A DNA stretch of 64,000 nucleotides from PALSA-894 sp963734185 (lineage in GTDB: Bacteria > Pseudomonadota > Alphaproteobacteria > Rhizobiales > Xanthobacteraceae), in contig CAVTGA010000001.1 in the NCBI GenBank assembly GCA_963734185.1, positions 2,852,001-2,916,000 on the forward strand, given 5' to 3'. Under the pieces are notes generated by a model. It was not told the DNA's origin and did not search any database. It saw nothing but the letters and a program-made list of their open reading frames with translations. A program made the translations under genes and the position numbers. Of the stretch, positions 17,601 through 24,143 are shown one piece after another (the stretch's first letter is position 1; every line of letters starts with the position of its first letter).

Positions 17601-19423
17601 CGCACCGCCCTCAGCATGTCGAGCACGCTCGTCATGTGCTCTTTCGCAGCCTGCGCGGCGATCTCGTGATCCTCGGTCGTCTCGCTCTTCTCGTGCATCA
17701 ACCCCTTGAACTGGTGGTCCTTGAGATTAAGCACCGCCATCATGTCGGGATCGGTGCCGAGATCGGTGATGAGGTAGTAGACGATCACGCTCTCCTGCTG
17801 GCCCATGCGGTGCGCACGATCCTCCGCCTGGCGATGGATCGCCGGCGACCAGTCGAGCTCGGCGAACACGACGCAGCGCGCCCGCGCCTGCAGCCCGTCG
17901 ATGCCGGTCGCGGCACGCAGCGCGATGATCAGCAGGTTGGTCTCGCCCTCGATGAAACGGCGGCGGCCCTCTTCCTTCTGCGTGGTGTTCTCCTGGCCGG
18001 TGATCGCCCCGGGCGAAAACTCCTCGAGCGCCTCGCGGATCGCATCCTCGACCGCATGATGGTGCGCGAACACGAGCGTGGGCTCGCCCGCCTCCATCAA
18101 CCCGCGCAGGAACGCGATGATCGCCGGCACTTTGGCGATGCCGGTCGCGCGCCGTGTCTGGTTGATCGCCTCCTGCTCCATGCGCGCGCGATCGAACGGG
18201 TCCGCAGTTGCCGCCGCCTCGCGCGCCAGCGCGGCCGCGGCGCGCACCAGGTTGGCGAACTCCTCGCGGTTGGCATCGATCGGCTCGATGACCGCGCGCT
18301 TTTCCGGCAGGTCGGACTGCACCTCGGCCTTGGTGCGCCGGAGCAGCAGCCGCGCGTCGCGCAGATAGGTGCCGAGGATGTCCGGATCGAGCACCACGGT
18401 CTTGCCGGCGACCGCGCCGCACCACGCCTTTTCGAAATCGACCCGCGTCCCGAGGCAGCCTTTCGAGATCGCGTTGAGCACGGTGTAGATTTCGTCGCCG
18501 TAATTGTAGGTCGGCGTCCCCGAGAGACCGACCACGTTGGCGCAGGAGCGCGCGATCAGCCGGGCGCAGTCGTACTTGCGCGTGCCCGAGTGGCGCAGCT
18601 CCTGCACCTCGTCGAAGATCAGCGTGCGGATGCCGCGCGCGGCGAGCAGCGGTACCCAGGCATGCAGCACCAGATAGTGCACGATGTAGATGTCGGCTTG
18701 CGGCGTATCGGCCGCGGCCTTGGCGCCCATCAAGGATAGCCAGGTCGGCGGCGCATCGGTGCCGGGCGGAATGTCGTACAGCCCGCCGCCGGGCCCGGCC
18801 GGACGCACCTCAAGGAACTCCTCGAGCTTGCGCTCCCAATGCCGCTGCACGTGCGGCTGGCAAACGATCAGCGCCGGCCACTGCTGCACCCGGTCGAGGA
18901 ACGCGAAGGCCTGGACGGTCTTACCCAGCCCCATGTCGTCGCCCAGGAGCCCGCGGCGCTGCGCGCACATCCAGGCGACCCCATCCTCCTGGAACGGCAG
19001 CAGCGAGCCGGTGAACGCGCCGCGGCGGCGCTGGATCGGCGCCGCCCCGCCGCCGGCGCGCAGCGCCGCGGCGAGGTAGTGGGTTTCCCAAACCGGCTCG
19101 GCCGCGGCCGTCAGGGTCATCGGGTAGCGGTGCTGCAGCATCAGCAGATCGTCGAACGTGCCGTCGACCGCCGGAAACGACACCGCGTCACGCTTGCCCG
19201 ACTTCGCGCCGGAGAACAGCTTCATCGCCGCCACCACCACGACCGGCGAGCCGGTGATCTTCCATCGTCCTTCCGCCTCGCCATCGACGAGCGGCCCGTC
19301 GTTTTCCTCGGACTCCTTCGCGATGAAGTCGAGTTGGGCAACGCCGCCGGCGCGCGAGGGACGCGTCAGCATCAGCGGCTGCGGCTTCGCGTCGACCATG
19401 AAGAGGGCGGGAAGCGCGTTCAT
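17597..19423 (-). CDS. SNF2-family DNA helicase/translocase
   Basis: The 608-residue protein has the SNF2 set: GLLGDDMGLGKT at residues 158-169 (Walker A), LIFDEVQELRHSGTRK (DEAx box), VVGLSGTPTYN (motif III), and a helicase C half ending with the motif VI form DRAHRMGQQ. It should be an ATP-driven DNA translocase or remodeler; in phages such proteins are linked to replication or restriction evasion. It lies in the modification block with four-base overlaps to the ASCH and DUF5131 genes. Confidence 0.92.
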   Translation of the reverse strand: MNALPALFMVDAKPQPLMLTRPSRAGGVAQLDFIAKESEENDGPLVDGEAEGRWKITGSPVVVVAAMKLFSGAKSGKRDAVSFPAVDGTFDDLLMLQHRYPMTLTAAAEPVWETHYLAAALRAGGGAAPIQRRRGAFTGSLLPFQEDGVAWMCAQRRGLLGDDMGLGKTVQAFAFLDRVQQWPALIVCQPHVQRHWERKLEEFLEVRPAGPGGGLYDIPPGTDAPPTWLSLMGAKAAADTPQADIYIVHYLVLHAWVPLLAARGIRTLIFDEVQELRHSGTRKYDCARLIARSCANVVGLSGTPTYNYGDEIYTVLNAISKGCLGTRVDFEKAWCGAVAGKTVVLDPDILGTYLRDARLLLRRTKAEVQSDLPEKRAVIEPIDANREEFANLVRAAAALAREAAATADPFDRARMEQEAINQTRRATGIAKVPAIIAFLRGLMEAGEPTLVFAHHHAVEDAIREALEEFSPGAITGQENTTQKEEGRRRFIEGETNLLIIALRAATGIDGLQARARCVVFAELDWSPAIHRQAEDRAHRMGQQESVIVYYLITDLGTDPDMMAVLNLKDHQFKGLMHEKSETTEDHEIAAQAAKEHMTSVLDMLRAVR

Positions 19424-20484
19424 GCCGGCACCGACGCGCCGGGGAATTCATCGTGCGTGCGACCATCGAGCTTCCGACCCGAAGCTTTCTTGCCCAAGTC
19501 ATAGGCGCGGTTGCGATGGTCGTATAGCTGGCCGGGCCACACCCCCACCGACTGGCACTGCTCGTGCAGCGGATCGTCGGCTTGATCCATCGGCAACCAG
19601 CGGCCCCACTGCTTGAAGAACTTCGCGACACCGGCGGCGTCGCAATCGGCGATGATCTTGCGGGCCCAATCGGGATGCATCGGGCGCGCGCTCTTGCCGG
19701 ATTCGCCCCCGACGATCACCCAGTCGAGCGACACGGCACCATCCTCGATCGCGACATCGGGTGTCAGCGCATCGAGCATCCACGCGTGCCCCTCCGGAGT
19801 TCTCGTCTTGATCTCGGTTAGATCAATCGGTCCGAGCAGCGGCTCGGCGCTGATGCCGCGCACCGCCAGCGGCGTGCTCAACAAGGTCGGGATGTCACGA
19901 TCGGCGTCCGGCTGGGTCGAGACCGAGATCAGTCCCCAGACGTTCGGCAAGGGCAGCGAAGCCCTCCAATCCCCGCCATGCTTCACCTTGGACCCGACCC
20001 GCGTACCGAGGATCGACCATGCCGCGCCATCGATCTTGTGAGCGCGACCGGGTGCGGAGAGAAAGCTGCGCATCAGCGGCGGCCGCTTGGTCACCACGAT
20101 GAAGGTGTGCCCCCTGCAAAGGCTCGCGACCGCAAAGATCTGGTTGAGCCATTCTTCCTTGACCCAATGGCCGAACAGATCATTGGTGGAGCAGACGAAG
20201 ATCGTCCGAGGCGTACGCCACTTGAGCGGTTGCAGCAGCGTCGGCTCGTGCAACTCGATGCGGACCTTGTCAAGGTTCTGCGCGATGTAGGCGTGACCGT
20301 TGCCGCCGGTGTCTCCGCCGCGCACGTTGAGGGCCTCAGCCCAGCAGTAGCGGCAGCCCTCGCCGGCATGGATGCAGAACCAACCGCGCTTTCCGCTCAC
20401 CTTGTCGTAAGCGCGGATCGGATTCCACGTCGCCGGCTTCGTGCCCGGACGCTGCAGCCATTCGATCAGGGAGCCGTCGGCCAT
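19420..20484 (-). CDS. phage Gp37/Gp68 family protein (DUF5131)
   Basis: The 354-residue protein carries the family signature of a cysteine cluster near residues 38-47 (CIHAGEGCRYCWAE), then FVCSTNDLFGHWV, TFIVVTKRP and LDWVIVGGESGKSARPM near the end. The spacing of the cysteines recalls radical-SAM-like TIM barrels, but the biochemical role of DUF5131 is unsettled. It stands between the retroelement reverse transcriptase and the SNF2 gene. Confidence 0.85.
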   Translation of the reverse strand: MADGSLIEWLQRPGTKPATWNPIRAYDKVSGKRGWFCIHAGEGCRYCWAEALNVRGGDTGGNGHAYIAQNLDKVRIELHEPTLLQPLKWRTPRTIFVCSTNDLFGHWVKEEWLNQIFAVASLCRGHTFIVVTKRPPLMRSFLSAPGRAHKIDGAAWSILGTRVGSKVKHGGDWRASLPLPNVWGLISVSTQPDADRDIPTLLSTPLAVRGISAEPLLGPIDLTEIKTRTPEGHAWMLDALTPDVAIEDGAVSLDWVIVGGESGKSARPMHPDWARKIIADCDAAGVAKFFKQWGRWLPMDQADDPLHEQCQSVGVWPGQLYDHRNRAYDLGKKASGRKLDGRTHDEFPGASVPA

Positions 20485-20489
20485 AACCC

Positions 20490-21488
20490 CTACCCCGTCC
20501 GCTTTGCTTCGAAGCCGAGACTGCGGATCAGGTTGGCGCTGTCGGCGAAGCGCGCATGGCCGAGCCAGGCGGCCACGAAATCGCGCAGGCGATCATGCTC
20601 GCCGCGGGCCCGATAAGCCGCGATCTTGCGCCTAGCGCGGGTGACGCTGTCGCGGCGCAGCAGCTTGTGGCTCGCCCAGATGCGATAGCCGAGAAAGTTC
20701 ACGCCGCGCACCGCGGGCGCGATGTGCCACTTGGAGAAACGCAGGCCGAGGCGGTCGCGTGAGAACGCTTCGATACTCGTCTTGACGCGCCGCAGATGCT
20801 CGGAGCTCGCGCCCAGCACCACGACGTCGTCCATGTAGCGGTACCAGAACGTCTCGCCCAGCGTTTGCTGCAGATGGCGGTCGAGCGTGGCGCCCGCGTA
20901 CAGGTTGGCGAAGATCTGCGACGTCAGGCTGCCGATCGGCAGGCCGATGCCGCTGCGCGGCACCATCGCCTCGATCAGCCGCAGGGTCGCGCGGCAGCTG
21001 ATCTTGGCCTCGATCAGCCGCCACAAGGTCGCGAGCTCGATCGAGGCGAAGTAACGCGAGAAATCGGTCTTGAGGAAGTAGACCTGCTGCCCATCGCGCG
21101 AGAGCCGGCGCAGGTCGCTCTGCAGCGCGATCGTTCCGGCATGCGTGCCTCTGCCCGGGCGGCAGGCGAAGCAACGCGGCAGCAGCGCGCGGTCGAAGAT
21201 CGGCGCGATGATCAGGCACAACGCCTGCTGCGCCACGCGGTCGCGGAACGGCAGCGCCGAGATCAGCCGGCGCTTGGGATCGAACACGTAGAACTCGCCC
21301 GGCCGGCCCGGCCGATAGCTGCCGCGCGCCATCTCCTCGGCAAGCTGCGCCAGGTTGAGCGCGTCGTATTCCTTGAACTCAAGATAGCCCGCGGTCAGGC
21401 GCTTGCCGCGCGACGTGAGGCGGTAGGCCCGCGCCATCGTCGCGGGCGCGGTGATCTTGCCGATGAGATTGCGGTAGCGCTTCGCCAT
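20490..21488 (-). CDS. DGR reverse transcriptase
   Basis: This 332-residue reverse transcriptase should copy the TR RNA into adenine-mutagenised cDNA. Visible motifs are LKTDFSRYFASI (catalytic Asp142), GIGLPIGSLTSQIFANLYAG at residues 180-199 (the I-G-x3-SQ form typical of DGR enzymes rather than group II introns) and YMDD at 218-221. The thumb region follows at NFLGYRIW. ATG at 21488 gives a normal DGR-RT length. The frame is open upstream through the TR, but that part is the template, not protein. No maturase or endonuclease domain is present. Confidence 0.95.
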   Translation of the reverse strand: MAKRYRNLIGKITAPATMARAYRLTSRGKRLTAGYLEFKEYDALNLAQLAEEMARGSYRPGRPGEFYVFDPKRRLISALPFRDRVAQQALCLIIAPIFDRALLPRCFACRPGRGTHAGTIALQSDLRRLSRDGQQVYFLKTDFSRYFASIELATLWRLIEAKISCRATLRLIEAMVPRSGIGLPIGSLTSQIFANLYAGATLDRHLQQTLGETFWYRYMDDVVVLGASSEHLRRVKTSIEAFSRDRLGLRFSKWHIAPAVRGVNFLGYRIWASHKLLRRDSVTRARRKIAAYRARGEHDRLRDFVAAWLGHARFADSANLIRSLGFEAKRTG

Positions 21489-21670
21489 TGGTTGCCCCAG
21501 CGAAACGAGGAAGCCGGCCGCGGGTTTCGACGGGCATTGCCCGCTACGCCCCGCTCTGCCGGACCGGGATGGGTGTTCGCCGAAGCAGGACAGGCGGGCT
21601 GACCACCGCTGCCTCGATCGGAGGCACGTGGAAGACCGGCGCGACCTTGATCGCCGCCGCGTCGATATCC

Positions 21671-21803
21671 GGTCGTCACTGCGCCCGCGCGCGCCCAAGT
21701 TGCCGTTCGAGTTGTCCGCCCAGTTGCCGAGGTTCGCGTAGCGCGAACCGGCGTTCCTGCCGTTCAACCACGATCCGCCGAAGATGGAGGCGCGCGGCAT
21801 GCT
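21671..21803 (-). other. DGR template repeat (TR)
   Basis: The 133-bp repeat is the non-coding template. If read in the VR frame it encodes AAC codons at every hypervariable position (for example NGRNAG, GNWADNSNGN), the usual way to maximise variation without stops. It starts at the avd stop codon. Its 3' end has a 16-base GC-only run and then AGTGACGACC, where both VRs have AGTGACCACC, a candidate IMH*/IMH difference. Confidence 0.95.
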
Positions 21804-22204
21804 TACCCCGCCTGCCCTTTTGGCCGCGCGCCTTCGCGCGCGGCCAAACTTAGTTTCTTCTGCCAGGCGCCGAGCATGCGCCCCGGCTCCGACAACAGCC
21901 GCAATGCGTGCGCGTGCTGGTGAGCGTTCACGATCCGCACCTCCGGCTTGACCAGGAAACGGAGGTAGGACCGCAAGGTCGCGAAGCGCGCATCGATCGC
22001 GTACAGCCGAGAGAGCTGCCGTGACTTCGCTGCGTGATAGAGCTCTCCGACCGGAGCGAGCAGCTCGGCCAGCACGGCATCGCGCAGCACGCCGTGATGG
22101 CGCGGGCTGCGTTGCAGGATCGGATAGAGATAGTCACGGAAGGCCTCGTACTTTTCGACGATCGCCAAAGCTTCAGTGCTGCTATGCTCGTCCCTGACGA
22201 TCAT
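21803..22204 (-). CDS. avd: DGR accessory variability determinant (Avd)
   Basis: The 133-residue, Arg/Leu-rich, all-helical protein has the composition and length of Avd, the pentameric four-helix-bundle partner that binds the DGR reverse transcriptase and TR RNA. Helical segments include EALAIVEKYEAFRDYLYPIL and LLAPVGELYHAAKSRQLSRL. I chose ATG at 22204 because it overlaps the target-1 stop as ATGA; a TTG 42 bases upstream is less likely. Its stop codon abuts the TR. Confidence 0.88.
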   Translation of the reverse strand: MIVRDEHSSTEALAIVEKYEAFRDYLYPILQRSPRHHGVLRDAVLAELLAPVGELYHAAKSRQLSRLYAIDARFATLRSYLRFLVKPEVRIVNAHQHAHALRLLSEPGRMLGAWQKKLSLAAREGARPKGQAG

Positions 22205-23145
22205 CGCCGCGGTTTCACGGTTCGCCGCCGCTGTCGCGGCGGCCAAGCAAGCTGCAGGTGGTCACTGCGCCCGCGCGCGCCCAAGTGGCCGTACGAGCTG
22301 TCCGCCCAGTAGCCGAGGTTCGCGTAGCGCGAACCGGCGTGCCTGCCGTTCAACCACGAGCCGCCGAAGATGGAGGCGCGCGGCACGCTCGGATGGCCGT
22401 CCGTGCCCCATGTCCACATGTTGCCGGTCGCCTGCATCACGCCGGAGCGGCTGGTGCGCGGCGCGTCGAGCTTGGTCGTGACCGGATCGCCGTCGGCGGA
22501 AGTGTGCTCGGTCACGCCGAACGCCGCGGCGAAGAACTCCTCCGCGCCGAGCAAGGTCTTGCCGTGATGCTTCAGCACGGCCGCGGCCGCCGCATAGTCG
22601 AACCGACTGATGGCGACCCCGGGCGGCGCCTCCGGAAGGCTGCTGCCATCCGCGATCGTTTCTCCGAGCCTGCTGGTCCCGTGCGTGAGATGGCGCGCGC
22701 CGAGCAGGTAGATGTCGCACCAGAAGGCGCCGACGGCCCCTTCAACCAAGGTCATCCCACGCAGGTCGCGGCAGACGGGCCGAAAATTGCGGTCCCAGAT
22801 CGAGCAGGGGTTGATCGCCGGCGTCTTATCGCCGCCACTGCCTGCCGTGGCATTGCCACCTGGCGCGAAGTGGAAGCCGCCGAGCGCGTTCACCGGCAAA
22901 CGATTACTGTCGAGCCGCTGAACGACCGCGCGGCCACGCGTGACGCACACGACGTAGTCGCCGCCGGCAACATAACCGCCATCGGGCGTCGGAACCGCGG
23001 TATCCTTCTTGAACGCGACACCGCGAAACCGCGTGCCGGCCTTGATCGCGATCGCGCCGCGGCCGGTTGCCTTGATGGCCGGACTGGCAGGGTCGCGTTT
23101 GGCGAGCGATGTCGCCGCTCGTTTCCTGCTGAGGGACTTCGTCAT
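22201..23145 (-). CDS. DGR target 1: Mtd-like variable receptor-binding protein
   Basis: The 314-residue protein resembles BPP-1 major tropism determinant from its middle domain on: GGFHFAPGGNATAGSGGDKT, CRDLRGMTLVEG, DIYLLGARHLTHGTSRLGE, LKHHGKTLLGAEEF and GVMQATGNMWTWG, ending in the C-type-lectin VR (FGGSWLNG to LGARGRSDHLQ). It lacks the amino-terminal beta-prism of Mtd. VR residues differ from the template at six adenines. The normal stop after HLQLA is lost, so translation runs through the hairpin for 14 more residues and couples to avd. Resemblance to Mtd is from recall; a search should confirm it. Confidence 0.9.
   Translation of the reverse strand: MTKSLSRKRAATSLAKRDPASPAIKATGRGAIAIKAGTRFRGVAFKKDTAVPTPDGGYVAGGDYVVCVTRGRAVVQRLDSNRLPVNALGGFHFAPGGNATAGSGGDKTPAINPCSIWDRNFRPVCRDLRGMTLVEGAVGAFWCDIYLLGARHLTHGTSRLGETIADGSSLPEAPPGVAISRFDYAAAAAVLKHHGKTLLGAEEFFAAAFGVTEHTSADGDPVTTKLDAPRTSRSGVMQATGNMWTWGTDGHPSVPRASIFGGSWLNGRHAGSRYANLGYWADSSYGHLGARGRSDHLQLAWPPRQRRRTVKPRR
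22224..22243 (-). other. DGR target-site hairpin, GACA loop (VR1)
   Basis: On the coding strand GCCGCCGC, loop GACA, GCGGCGGC: an 8-bp perfect stem with a GRNA-type tetraloop, 13 bases after VR1. This size and loop rule match the cruciform known to promote retrohoming in BPP-1. No counterpart follows the TR. Confidence 0.85.
22257..22389 (-). other. DGR variable repeat VR1
   Basis: Aligned with the TR (offset 586), VR1 differs at template positions 21701, 21707, 21712, 21725, 21755 and 21774, all template adenines on the coding strand, plus 21800 at the repeat edge. The only other difference is 21674 in the IMH region. Amino-acid effects include N to H, N to Y and N to S. Confidence 0.95.
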
Positions 23146-23182
23146 GATCGATTCCTTGTTGTGTCTTGGGAAGAAGTGGATG

Positions 23183-23202
23183 GCCGCCGCTGTCGCGGCG
23201 GC
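23183..23202 (-). other. DGR target-site hairpin, GACA loop (VR2)
   Basis: The stem and loop are identical to the VR1 hairpin (GCCGCCGC, GACA, GCGGCGGC on the coding strand), 14 bases after VR2 and immediately after the stop codon of target 2. The identical structure after both VRs supports a role in target recognition. Confidence 0.85.
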
Positions 23203-24114
23203 TTAAGCAAGCTGCAGGTGGTCACTGCGCCCGCGCGCGCCCAAGTCGCCGCTCGAGTAGTCCGCCCAGCGGCCGAGGTTCGCGAAGCGCGAACCGGCGA
23301 CCCCGCCGCTCAACCACGAGCCGCCGAAGAGGGAGGCGCGCGGTTCATCCGGATCGCCGTCGTGGCCCCATGCCCAGAGACTGCCGGCCGCCTGCATCAC
23401 GCCGCGGCGGCTGGTGCGCGGGGCATCGAGCCTGGTCACGCGCGGGTCGTCGCGATGAGCGGTGCGCTCGGTGACGCCGATGGCCGCCGCAGCGAACTCC
23501 TCGAAGCTCAACAGGCCCTTGCCGTGATGCTTCATCACGGCCATCGCGACCTCGTAGTCGAGTTGGTCGAAATGCCCGCCGGCCGGGTTTTGCGGCGGGT
23601 CGTCGCCGTCGGCGATCGTCACGCCGAAGCGGCTGGTGCCTTGCTCGAGGTGGTCGCGACCGAGCAGATAGATGTCGACCCAGAACCTGCCATACGGGCC
23701 CTCGACCAAGGTCATGCCGCGCGGATCCGGGCAGGCCGGCCGGAAGCTGAGGTCCCACAGCGAGGACGGATTGATCGCCGGCACATCGTCGCCGCCACTG
23801 CGAGCCGCGGCGTTACCGCCGGGCGCGAAGTGGAAGCCACCCAAGAGCGTGTCGCCGCTCGGAATCGAGGTCGCACGCGAACACAGCGGCGTATCCACGC
23901 CGACCGCGAAGCTCACGTCGTAATCGCAACCCGGCTCAAAGCCGCCGTCGGGTAACGCGACCGCAGTATCTGCGTCGAAGGCTCGACCGGCGAAGAACGT
24001 GCCGGCCCGGACCGCGATCACGTCGCGGCCGGTGACCACAAGCGCGGGCGAACCGGCATCGGCCTTGACCAAGGCCGGTCGCGCGGAGGCTACTTTCACT
24101 GTGTGCTGGTTCAT
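23203..24114 (-). CDS. DGR target 2: Mtd-like variable receptor-binding protein
   Basis: This 303-residue paralogue of target 1 has the same Mtd-type blocks: LLGGFHFAPGGNAAARSGGD, SLWDLSFRPA, PDPRGMTLVEGPYGRFW, VDIYLLGRDHLEQGTSRFG, MKHHGKGLLSFEEFAA and GVMQAAGSLWAWGHDG, then the lectin-fold VR ending LGARGRSDHLQLA. It stops normally just before the hairpin. It is the promoter-proximal target, and its VR carries twelve adenine-site changes. The beta-prism domain of Mtd is absent, so attachment to the virion, if any, must be by another route. Confidence 0.9.
   Translation of the reverse strand: MNQHTVKVASARPALVKADAGSPALVVTGRDVIAVRAGTFFAGRAFDADTAVALPDGGFEPGCDYDVSFAVGVDTPLCSRATSIPSGDTLLGGFHFAPGGNAAARSGGDDVPAINPSSLWDLSFRPACPDPRGMTLVEGPYGRFWVDIYLLGRDHLEQGTSRFGVTIADGDDPPQNPAGGHFDQLDYEVAMAVMKHHGKGLLSFEEFAAAAIGVTERTAHRDDPRVTRLDAPRTSRRGVMQAAGSLWAWGHDGDPDEPRASLFGGSWLSGGVAGSRFANLGRWADYSSGDLGARGRSDHLQLA
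23217..23343 (-). other. DGR variable repeat VR2
   Basis: Aligned with the TR (offset 1546), VR2 differs at 21701, 21706, 21713, 21724, 21725, 21739, 21754, 21755, 21758, 21763, 21774 and 21785, all template adenines, plus the shared 21674 base. Homology ends at 23343. Changes include N to V, N to R, N to Y, N to D and Y to F. Confidence 0.95.
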
Positions 24115-24143
24115 GCTTCAGGCTCCCATGCAAAGGCCGGAAC

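Larger units (their letters stand above)
20490..24114 (-). mobile_element. diversity-generating retroelement (two targets, Avd, TR, RT)
   Basis: In transcription order the cassette is target 2 with VR2, target 1 with VR1, avd, template repeat, a 182-base spacer and a reverse transcriptase. Both VRs match the 133-bp TR except at template adenines, plus one fixed base near the 3' end. Order, RT motifs and the GACA hairpins match the Bordetella phage BPP-1 type of element. Confidence 0.95.

Noticed and set aside
20490..21488. RT considered as group II intron, retron or abortive-infection type
   Set aside because: No maturase domain or intron RNA; it has the DGR SQ motif and sits beside Avd, TR and VRs.
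21489..21800. Amino-terminal extension of the RT through the TR
   Set aside because: The open frame reflects TR similarity to coding VR; the text between is Arg/Ser-rich, and ATG 21488 gives normal RT length.
22224..22243. GACA hairpin as a transcription terminator
   Set aside because: No T-run follows, and it lies inside translated sequence with avd overlapping downstream.
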